From Welwitschia mirabilis (taxonomy: Eukaryota; Gnetophyta; Gnetopsida; Welwitschiales): a stretch of DNA of 64,000 nucleotides. The notes under the pieces were generated by a model that made no database searches, was not told the DNA's origin, and worked only from the letters and a program-made list of their open reading frames with translations. Shown one piece after another: positions 49,031-58,442 of the stretch. Position numbers and translations under genes: made by a program. Location: contig JBOZIK010000001.1 of assembly GCA_051453625.1 (NCBI GenBank), positions 269,123,870 to 269,187,869 on the forward strand, given 5' to 3'. The first letter of the stretch is position 1; each line of letters starts with the position of its first letter.

Positions 49031-49042
49031 CCTCTGATAATG
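49031..49042 (-). promoter_or_regulatory. degenerate primer-binding site of D2
   Basis: CCTCTGATAATG against GCTCTGATACCA: 9 of 12 on the complementary strand. Position, just upstream of the D2 gag start, supports it. Confidence 0.4.
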
Positions 49043-51197
49043 ATGACAAATATGTCATGATGGAAATAGGATGAAAACCAAAAAAGAATTAACAAGATGT
49101 GAGGTAAAGTCATAAATGAAAGGGATCTTATTCATATCCATAACTAAAATTGAATACCCATCACTCATAGAGATCTTATTAAACCCTGAAAAAATATAAG
49201 GAAAAATGAATATAAAAAGATGGCTTAGTTACAAGAAAGAGTTTTACTCTTATCCACAATTTTAAGTGATCTATCCAAGTCACAATGAAATGAAATCAAG
49301 GAGACCAAATGTAATAACAAAGAAGTATAATTACAGTGAAAGGGAATCATATCCATAAATTAAGTGATCTATCTAAATCACAAAATTTGATAACCAAGAA
49401 GCCTCCCCTAATAAGCAAGAACCTACATGTACAAGAAAGAAAACAAAGTAGTTTGTTAAAATTTCTTAATGTAAGCAAGGTAACTTTTAATAAATCTACC
49501 TAGATTAATTATTAAGTGATGAAAATGTTGAAATTAATTAATTTTAGAATCTACTTACAAATCCAATTAATGACCACATTTCATCTAAGGAGGTTACCCT
49601 TACCTTAAAAAAAGTAAATTACATTAGTGGATCTTTTAAGTCATTGATTAATTTTTATTACCTCATTGTTATATCCTCCTTAAAAGAGAGTACGATGCAT
49701 TCTTAGTGATCTACTTATAGCTTAAACATAGTAAATTTTAAAACATTATTAAATATGTATACCTCAATGATGAAATCAAAGTGAATCTTGTCATTATGCC
49801 TCTAGCTTTCACCTCATATATTCTTGATAATAAGGTGTATACAGGAATTTGAACCTTATGGCAACTAGGATATTTTTACTTAAGAGAGACACAGTTCTCC
49901 AGATGATCCAAACTTCATGTTTATGGTGATTAAAACTACATAGTAAGCTTTATAAGATAGCATAGAATCTAAAATAGATTTTTGCCTATGTGAGGCTTCC
50001 CATGTCCAACACCAACCAAAACTTATTCATTAGTAAAATCATTAAGTATTTAGGATGAATAATAATTTTCTTTTTTATCACTTAATTTCAGCAAGATTAA
50101 TAAAATTATTAAGTGTGTGATGACAAAAAAGTAAAGGAAAATCACTACACAAGAGAAAGAGTCAATGTTGGTACTGTAAAGTCAAGTAGATCTTGCGCAT
50201 CATCCAACTTATTTGGATGCTATCTAAGTTACAAAATATGCCTAAAAAAGGTGAAAAACAAATCAAGTGGATCTTTCTTTTATTGTATGTTGTTTAAAAA
50301 ACTAATTTTTGGGCTTGCAAAGTTTGAAAAATGTCCAAAAACTTGAAAAAGAACTACATGTATGCATAATAAAGTTAAAAGTAAGATAATGGTGAAGCTA
50401 AACTGTGTGTGCATAAAATAGGGCTAAAGTATAGTATAAAAGTGCATAAGAATGGGTCTAAACAAAAATTTCCCTTAGATAAACTCAATTTCACATGTTT
50501 GCTTACACAATTCAAAAGCTAAAATGAGGCCAAAATAAAATTTACATAAAATCATGCACAAAATAAGGAGTTGTTGTAATGCTTGTTTTAAAAAATGTTC
50601 TTTTAAAATCAGGAAGTTTAGCCAATAGTAAATTTACCATTTTATCTCTAAAGCAAACCATCATCCCATTGAATTATTTTTGGTCATTATTCCATCTAGT
50701 TTAAGGAAAATTTTAGAAATAGAAATTCAGATATTTAGTAGGCATTATTTGATTGCTTATCATCATCCTTAACTTAAAATAAGCATGTTTGTTTCTCTTA
50801 AAATTTTAAAGTCTATTAGAAACTTAAACCCTTTGTGAAGCCTATTATTTTACTACTATGAGAAGATGCAATGCTTTATCAATAGCACTATTTCACTAAT
50901 ATAAACAAGAATGTTGGCAGCATCTAAGTAATAAATGCTATATCAAATGTATTCTCCCTTAATGGATCCATGAAAAAATATAACATAGAGAAACTTAGCA
51001 TTACAACATCTGGTAAACAAGAAGAATTAGAACTTTGCATTCTTTAAAGTTTATACAAGTAACCATTATAGATGCTACTTAAGATGGTTGAAGATTTTAT
51101 ATTTTAAATAGGGCAAATGGAGAAGTTCCCATTAGGTGTGAAGTGCAAGGAGGGTAATAGTGGAAACAATTTTTCTTATAGTGGTGGAGATAAATTG
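49043..51197. other. AT-rich stretch, no gene recognised; would include the D2 5' LTR
   Basis: A degenerate repeat is visible at about 49110-49410 ('gaaagggatctt..tcatatccataa' twice, and 'aagtgatctatc.aa.tcaca' twice). The sequence does not visibly match the LTR candidate at 35981. An open frame at 50113-50346 shows no family features. Confidence 0.4.
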
Positions 51198-52728
51198 TGA
51201 TAGGATCGAGAGCTCTAAATGGGGGTGAATAAGTTCTTTTAAAAAATTAAAACAAAATGAACTAAACAAATTCATGATATACCAAATGCTTGCTTAAAAT
51301 AATTTGGTAATAAATTTGTATTGTAAAAAAAAGCTAAAGATATTTAAAGAAATGAAACTAACTAAAAGCATAAAATACCGAACAGATGCATGTAAGATTT
51401 ATAGTGGTTTGGAAAACCCTCTACTCCACTCTTGATAATCATTTTATCACCAAGCTTGATCTAAATGTTTATTACTCCACCAGATATTTGAGGTTCATCT
51501 ATAACCTTTACAAATGGACTTTTTCAGACTTAGTCTCAACCTTTGAATAGACTTTTCTAGGCTTAATCTTAACCTTTGAATGAAGTTTTTAGAGCTAACT
51601 CTCAATCTTTTACAATGCAAAATAGTAATGTAAGAATGCCAAGATGCACAGATATCACTCGTTCTTGATATAATAGATTTGATGGAGCTCTTCTCCTATT
51701 GATAGTATAATAGATAAAGTACTAGATCTGACCTTGAATGTATAGATAACACAAATAATAGATCTTCCTTAATCAAGAGTACAAATTCCAAGATCCAATA
51801 GTAAATATTACAATCTTCAGCCCTTTGTCAAGATTCAAAAGATATTCAAAAGTCTAAAAGAAATCAAAAAGGTTTTTTAATCTTTTCTCTCTTGGCTTTT
51901 CATCTTAAAAGGTTTTTAAAGTTTATTACATTTGAAAATGTACTTTAAACAACTATAAATGACTAGAAAATGGCTATCTAATGAATACATAATGGATATA
52001 AGATGGATAGAAAATTTTAGTTCCATTCAAGCTAGTCGACCCCTCAAAAGTCTGATTAATCCCATCTGGTATTGTGACTTATATAGGTCACCTGAGTAAA
52101 ATTCTCAATCATCCCAGTTTCTTACAACTCCACTTCTGGTCAACTCTTTAGGGTCCATTCGATCCTAATCTGGTCATAAGCCATTTTGTCTAATTACCCG
52201 CTAGTCTTGATAAAAGATCATTCTAATTTTTTGCATTAGGTTCAGTCGAACCCTTCAGGTATTTGGTCAACCCCATGGCAACTGTATCAGGCATATTATT
52301 CTTAGGTTCACAAATCCAGCCGACTTCATCATAGGTCTAGTCGGCCCCTTGTCATTCAATTCAAGGATATTGTTATTAGTCCACAAATCTGATTAACCCC
52401 ATAAAAGTTTCAGTTGACTCCTTATCATTTAGTTTAGGGATACTAGCTCTCGATATCATAGTTCTGGTCAATCCCTTCAAAAATCTAGTTGACCCCTCTA
52501 AATTTAGTTCAATTCTAAGTGTCTGCTTCAAGTATAGTTGATCTGTTAGAAGTTGGCTCAATTCCTCAAGAAGGTAAGTGAACTTGACAAAGTTTTAGTA
52601 ATTAGAATTCGATAATCTTGGCTTTAGCATTTAACCTGTAAGTGATTAACATCTTTTGCACAAGATACATAAAATTTACTACATCGAAAACATTAGTTTA
52701 ATATTAATTGGCAAAACATAATCTAAAA
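51198..52728 (-). repeat. B2 3' LTR, about 1.53 kb
   Basis: Left edge TGATAGGATCGAGAGCTC, right edge ...CATAATCTAAAA. Three copies of the 35-bp unit (51515-51612) and the GTCGAC-type array (about 52030-52590). Gap-free. The TATA region is changed here ('ggcttttcatctt'). Confidence 0.88.
51515..51612 (-). repeat. LTR minisatellite in B2 3' LTR, three copies
   Basis: Units start 'ggactttttcagacttagt', 'agacttttctaggcttaat' and 'gaagtttttagagctaact'. Confidence 0.8.
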
Positions 52729-52730
52729 AT

Positions 52731-52740
52731 CTCCTACTTT
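52731..52740 (-). promoter_or_regulatory. terminal polypurine tract of B2
   Basis: Reverse complement AAAGTAGGAG, adjacent to the 3' LTR. One pyrimidine interrupts it. Confidence 0.55.
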
Positions 52741-53244
52741 GATGTTGATGGCAAACAAGACTTAATTGTAAAAACATTTAAGACTTAGCAAACTTCCTCT
52801 CACAAAATGCCTATCATTCTTTACAAAATATTAAAATTTTTGAAACTAATTTAAGACATTTTGAAGAGTCAAATTTTGTGCTAATAGTAAAAACAATTTT
52901 AAGATGCACAGTTGGATAGTTAAGGATGTAATATTTATAAAAAGTACAATGTAATCACATAAACCATTTAACATATTGATCATTGATACTTTTTAAAGTT
53001 CATTTCCAATATGGATAATCAACATTTGAATTTATGGGGATAACCATTTAAAACTTTGATATTCATCATTTAAAAATGTTAAGCTCATATGAATTACACA
53101 AAAAGAATTTGAAATACCAATTGAAAATATAGAACTAAGTGCATGTTGATTCCATTAAACATATGCAAGTTTTACAAAATAAAAGTTATCATCAAGAGCA
53201 TACTACATCTGAAAGCATAAGTAGCAAACATTAACAAACAACTA

Positions 53245-53258
53245 ATTCTTCCCCTTTT
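53245..53258 (-). promoter_or_regulatory. internal polypurine tract of B2
   Basis: Reverse complement AAAAGGGGAAGAAT, preceded by 'gatgtc', about 55 bases downstream of the passenger ORF stop. Confidence 0.55.
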
Positions 53259-53314
53259 GACATCACTGACAAAGAAGAGAACAAAAACACATAAGCAAAA
53301 CATAATTAAAGATT

Positions 53315-54339
53315 CTAATCAGATTCCTCCTCCTCTTCTTCTTCCTCTTTAGAGTCTTCTTTTGAATCTTCTTCTTCTTCATTTCCTATTATGCATGCTG
53401 AGCTGGTGGCCTCTACTAAAGTGTCAACAATATCATATCAGCTACTATAAGTTCTTCCTTCATATGTCTATTATAGAAATTAATTTGCCTTAGGTATAAA
53501 AGAGTCTCATCAGGAGAGGCTTCTTTTGAAGAGGGTGACTTTGAGGACTTCTTAAAAGGGGCAAAGATGTGCATACAAGATAGAGTTGCATGCCCAATGG
53601 ATGTCATAGTTTGGAGGATTTCAAGCTTCAGATGAAAGGGTACACAAAAATAACAGAACAGACTTGTGATAAGCACAAAGCAGGGTAAGTCCCTAGTTCT
53701 GTGATATTCCAACTGAGAGACCATATTCTTCAGTATAATGGTAAGAGAATCAATAGAATGCTCTATCCCTACTAGATCCATCAGATATTCTTTATAGTTA
53801 GAGGCCCCATCATGATGCCCTACTAATGAGAGAAAATTATAAGTAAAAATCAAATGAAAAAAGCAGTACCTTGCTGTTAGTAAAGAAGTGGAAATGGTGT
53901 GTTTCCAAGAGTGAGTCTTACCACAGATATTCCTTTTCACTACCTGCTTGTCTTCCATGGTATCACAAAGAGGCCAAAACTCTTCATAATTACCTCTGAG
54001 AAGATTAGTTAGATTAGAGATGAGATTTTTAGTAATCCTCAATCATTTTACTAAATCACGGTCATAAGTTACATTATAATAAAACATGCAAGTAAGAAAA
54101 GGATAAGTGAAACCAAAAACATCTAGGAAATAGTCAAGATCCTAATTTCGCAAGAGCTGAATCACTTCCTTAAGCTCTCTAAGCTTTGAGGTTGTCACAT
54201 ATCATTCTTGATAGACAAGCTTCTTTTTTAACTTCTCTGAAAATTTTTCAATGTTGTCTTCAAACATTCCTTAATAGAAGATAGTAGGATCTCTTAATGA
54301 AGTTTCCTTACCTCTCTTTCTTGAAGAGCTTTTAGTCAT
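53315..54339 (-). pseudogene. B2 passenger ORF, putative plant-transposon-protein family
   Basis: Starts MTKSSSRKRGKETS (ATG at 54339) and ends DSKEEEEEEEESD before TAG at 53315, about 340 codons. The longest uninterrupted stretch is 53416-54042. Blocks in order: MFEDNIEKFSEKL, TYPFLTCMFYYN, ISNLTNLLRGNYEEFWPL, SLVGHHDGASNYKEYLMDL, TIILKNMVSQLEYHRTRDLP. These parallel the B1 ORF and the pattern I recall for 'putative plant transposon protein' (FYxN near the middle, RxLP..xLIT later). The basic start and strongly acidic end suggest a soluble protein; no membrane segment stands out. Four stops: TAA 54271-54273, a TGA, TAG 54142-54144 and a TGA just before the long frame. Function unknown. Confidence 0.7.
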
Positions 54340-54539
54340 TTCTAAGAGTCTGAAGGCAAGAAAACTGAGAGACAAACACTAGATCTAAGAGTAAAGATCT
54401 GGATCTGAAAGAAAAATCTCTAAATATAAGAGATAGAGAGGGCTAGAATACCATGAAAACAAATCAGGGACCTCTTTCTTTTATAAACAAGGTAAAATTG
54501 GGCAATTTGAAGAGTGAAATCGAGTTTACTGATAGTATT

Positions 54540-54740
54540 TCTACACTGTGATCCATCAGGTCTGGTCAACTGATCAAAGTTCTGGTTAAACTGTCGAGAT
54601 GCATCTCTATAGTATAGGAAGAGGTCTAGACAACTGGGCTTTCATGTTAGTCAACTGATTACATTCGGTCGACTGAATTATGGATCCAGTTGATCACCCT
54701 ACAATCAACTAGAGGACAATGAGTTAACCTCTAGTTCACA
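54540..54740 (-). repeat. GTCGAC-motif block inside B2
   Basis: 'ctggtcaactgatcaaagt', 'ctggttaaactgtcgagat', 'agacaactgggcttt' and 'cggtcgactgaatta' repeat between protease and passenger ORF, as in B1 (43190-43400). Confidence 0.6.
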
Positions 54741-54779
54741 TTTGTAATTGATAAGAAAGTTATAAAAATGAGGTGTTAC

Positions 54780-55270
54780 TTCAAAATTTTCCAAAAACTA
54801 TTTAGTTTTACCAAAATTTATGCTAATGTTTTCATGTTCATGTTTGTAGTTCATATAATTTAATTGATCATTCCACAAATTCACACAAGTATCTACTTTA
54901 TAAATATTATCTACTAGATTTGTAGTAAAAATAATAACATTTGTTTTTACATTTATAATTTTACATTTTGATTTTTCAAATATTATTTTGTGACCTTTGT
55001 CACACAATTAACTAATACTTAATAAGTTATGCTTCAAACCATTCACATATAACACATCATTCAGTTTAGATAACTTACCTTCTTTGATGCATCTTATACC
55101 TTCTATTTTTTCCTTTTTATTGTTTCCAAGAATAACGTCTTCCGTATTAATACTTCTTAAGCATCAGAAATTTGATCTTTCTCCTGTCATATTCCTTGAG
55201 CATCCACTACCTAAGTACTAACTATTTGCACTTGATCCTTTGAAAGATGTCTGTGTTAAAAGACTTTTGA
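54780..55270 (-). pseudogene. B2 protease region
   Basis: YLGSGCSRNMTGE on the minus strand places the catalytic site at 55203-55211, with D changed to G. A stop replaces the preceding W, as in A. KGHKIIFEKSKCKI and NLVDNIYKVD follow, and then homology to A ends. Inactive. Confidence 0.78.
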
Positions 55271-55351
55271 GATTGTTAGCCCTTACCCACTTAGTCTTAT
55301 TATACTTATGTGATACACTTCTTTTAGAAACAAATTTATATGGTAAAGAAT

Positions 55352-56876
55352 TTACNNNNNNNNNNNNNNNNNNNNNNNNNNNNNNNNNNNNNNNNNNNNN
55401 NNNNNNNNNNNNNNNNNNNNNNNNNNNNNNNNNNNNNNNNNNNNNNNNNNNNNNNNNNNNNNNNNNNNNNNNNNNNNNNNNNNNNNNNNNNNNNNNNNNN
55501 NNNNNNNNNNNNNNNNNNNNNNNNNNNNNNNNNNNNNNNNNNNNNNNNNNNNNNNNNNNNNNNNNNNNNNNNNNNNNNNNNNNNNNNNNNNNNNNNNNNN
55601 NNNNNNNNNNNNNNNNNNNNNNNNNNNNNNNNNNNNNNNNNNNNNNNNNNNNNNNNNNNNNNNNNNNNNNNNNNNNNNNNNNNNNNNNNNNNNNNNNNNN
55701 NNNNNNNNNNNNNNNNNNNNNNATTCTTCATATATCTCATGACATGTATCCTCTAACTCATTCTCTTCTTCATCGATTATGTCTAAGTCATCAGGCTTTG
55801 AAGTGCTAGGTAAATTTTTGAAAGAAGGCACAATTGACATGAAGGATAATCTTCTATCTCTGTTTAACTCTTGACCTAAATAGCTATCATTACCATCATT
55901 CTCATTATCTCATATTATAATAAAAGAGGGATTCCTTTTTTTCCTATTGTCTCTTTGTGTTGGGACACTCATTTGCTATATGACCAAATTCTTTGCATGA
56001 GTAGCATTAAATTTATTTACCTTTTTCTTGCTCCTTTATGTATTTCAGATGACTCCTTTTTGAGTTTTTACTTGACTTACCTTCCTTTTTATTTTTATAT
56101 AGAAACTTCTTAAATCTTCTAGCTAGGAAAGCCATTTCATCATCATCTAAGTTCTCATCTGATCTTTTAGACTTGTATGTCTGTTGCATACATTTTAAGA
56201 TAATACCATTCTTCTTATCTTTAACAAATTTAAGTTTATAGGTTTGTAGATTACCTTGTAGCTGTTCTAGTGCTGTTGCATTTATGTTCTTACTTTCTTT
56301 AATGGCTATGACCTTTGGTTTAAGTCTCTTTAGTAGAGATCTTAATACCTTTCTAACCACCTTTCCTTCATGCAAATGTTCTTCAAGGCTTGCCATAGAG
56401 TTTACAATATTAGTGAGTCTTATAAATAACTCCTAAAAAGTCTCCTTCTCATCCATATGGATGTCTTCAAATTTAAAAATAAGCATTTGAGGTTTTTCTC
56501 ACTTTACAATTAAAGTTCCTTTATGTGCTACCTCAAAAATGTCCCAAGCATTTTTAGCATGATTACAATTCACTATACATTTAAACTCATCTACACAAAC
56601 TGCACAAAGTATTGCATTAAGAGCAAGGGCATCTATGGTGGCTTTGGTTTTGTTAGTGGTAGTCAATTAATCTCAAGATTTGGAAAATAAAGTAGTATTA
56701 CTATTAGCATCCATTTTTGATGACACAGGCACTAAGTAACTCTTATAGATAACATTTTTTATATCAGCATCTAGAAATCTAAGAAAAATTCTTATTCTAG
56801 CTTTTTAGTATGCATAGTTTGACTTGTTAAATATGGATGGATGACTAGTGGAAAAACCATTAGATGGATTACTTAT
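55352..56876 (-). pseudogene. B2 gag with intact zinc knuckle
   Basis: The start codon corresponding to B1's ATG is ATA (56874-56876). Blocks: KSNYAY*KARIRIFLRFLD, AWDIFEVAHKGTLIV, then the open frame 56013-56396 (MASLEEHLHEGKVVRKVLRS through DDDEMAFLARRFKKFL). Next is the knuckle CYSCKEFGHIANEC (55965-56006; C-x2-C-x4-H-x4-C, complete), then the coiled coil with NELEDTCHEIYEE (about 55722-55790), which enters a gap. Gag would package RNA through the knuckle. This is the best preserved Gag of the family here, while A has lost this part. Confidence 0.82.
55356..55722. other. 367-N gap in B2 gag coiled coil
   Basis: Equivalent DNA in B1 (from about 44060 to 44430) is of similar length, so real sequence is probably missing. 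Flanks are not duplicated. Confidence 0.65.
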
Positions 56877-56928
56877 TATAGGGTTCTAAAGTCTAGATTG
56901 GTTAAAATATAAAAAAAGACTTAACTTA

Positions 56929-56940
56929 GATTTGATACCA
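56929..56940 (-). promoter_or_regulatory. primer-binding site of B2
   Basis: Reverse complement TGGTATCAAATC, 10 of 12 with the iMet-type consensus, two bases from the LTR. Confidence 0.8.
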
Positions 56941-56942
56941 AT

Positions 56943-58437
56943 TGATAGGATCGAGAACCCTAGAGGGGGGATGAATAGGTTATTTTAAAAAATTAAAACA
57001 AAATAAACTAAATAAAATCATGATATACCAAATACTTGTTCAAAATAATTTTCTAATAAATTCATGCATGTAAAGAAAAGATAAAGGTATAAAACACTGA
57101 ATAGATGCATGTAGGATTTATAGTGGCTCGGGAAACTCACTACTCCACTCTTAATGATTAACTTATCACCAACTTGATCCAGATCTTCATTGCTTCACCA
57201 GGTATTCCAGGTTCACCTGTAACCTTTATAAATAAACTTTTCTAGGCTTAGTCTTAACCTTTAAACAGACTTTCCTAAGCTTAATCTTAACCTTTAAATA
57301 GACTTTTATAGGCTAAGTCTCAACCTTTCACAATATAAAATAGTGATGCAATAATACGAAGATGTATAGATATCACTCATTCTTGATACAGTAGATTTGA
57401 TAAATCTCTTCTCCTATAGATAGTACAACGTATAAAGCACTAGACCTAACCTTGAATGTACACATAACAAGAGATCTTTGGTCAGGAGTACAAATGCCAA
57501 GATCCAATAGTAAATATCACAATCTTCATTCCTTTGTCAAGATTCAAAAAATGTTAAAAATTTTAAAAGAGCACAAAAGGGTTATTTTGTTTTTTAATCT
57601 TAGTTATTTATATTGGAAGCCTTTTAGGATTTATTACATTTGAAAATGCACTTTCAACAGCTATAAATGGTTAGAAAATAACTATCTAATAGATACATAA
57701 TGGATATAAAATAAATAGAAAATTTTAGTTTTGTTCTGGCCAGTCAATCCCTTAAAAGTTTAGTTGATCTCATCTGGTGTTATGACTTACCCAGGTCACC
57801 TGAGTAAAATTTCTAGTCATTACAATTTCTTATAGCTCCATGTCTGATCAACCCCTCAGGGTTCAGTCGGCCTTAATTTGGTCACCCGCCATTCTATTTG
57901 GTCACCTGCTAGTCATGATAAAAGATTATTCTAATTTCTTGCATCAGGTCTGGTCAACCCCTTCAGGTGTTTGGTTGACCTCATGACAATTGATTCAAGG
58001 GTATTATTCTCAGGTTCATAGATTCGATTGACTCCATCATAGGTCTAGTAGAAGCCTTGACATTCAGTTCAAGAATACTATTACCAGGTCCACAAATCTA
58101 GTCAACACTATAAAAGGCTTAATTAACCCCTTAGCATTTGGTTCAAGGATACTGACTCTCAAGATAATAGGTCTAGTTGAGTCCATTAGAAATCTAGTTG
58201 ACCCTTTTAAATTCAGTTCAATTCTGAATGTCTACTTTAGGTGTGATTAACCCCTTGAAAGTTTGGTCAATCCGTCAAGCGGGTAAGTAAACTTGACAAG
58301 CTTTTAATGATAAAAATTTGATAATCTTGGCTTCAGCATTTAACCTGCAAGTGACTAACATCTTCTACATAAGATACCTATAATTTGCTATATAGAAAAC
58401 ATTAGTTTGACATCAATTGATAAAACATAATCTAACA
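56943..58437 (-). repeat. B2 5' LTR, 1495 bp
   Basis: Left edge TGATAGGATCGAGAACCC, right edge ...CATAATCTAACA, the intact terminal form. Three copies of the 35-bp unit (57233-57330), GTCGAC-type array at about 57740-58280. Confidence 0.9.
57233..57330 (-). repeat. LTR minisatellite in B2 5' LTR, three copies
   Basis: Same unit and number as in the B2 3' LTR. Confidence 0.8.
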
Positions 58438-58442
58438 TAGAA

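Larger units (their letters stand above)
36171..49042 (-). mobile_element. Ty1/copia element D2, interrupted by element B1
   Basis: A decayed copia element on the minus strand: gag starts at 48977, then protease (about 47.7-48.0), integrase (47.08-47.6, continuing at 38.74 and leftwards), RT (37.28-38.06), RNase H (36.56-37.13). B1 with one duplicated ACCAT is inserted inside the integrase frame. Removing it rejoins the integrase reading. A degenerate primer-binding site lies at 49031-49042. Sequence blocks differ from D1 and from the A/B family. Confidence 0.75.
51198..58437 (-). mobile_element. copia element B2: non-autonomous, gag-protease plus passenger ORF
   Basis: Same architecture as B1: 5' LTR at the right, primer-binding site, gag with an intact zinc knuckle, coiled coil, protease, motif-rich spacer, passenger ORF, internal and terminal polypurine tracts, 3' LTR. 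Integrase, RT and RNase H are absent. The flanking 5-mers are AATTG and TAGAA, so no target duplication remains, or the ends recombined with another copy. All frames are broken. Confidence 0.85.

Noticed and set aside
53416-54042. Treating the 208-codon frame as a host gene
   Set aside because: It lies between B2 protease and polypurine tract, is homologous to the same place in B1, and its 5' part has several stops; it belongs to the element.
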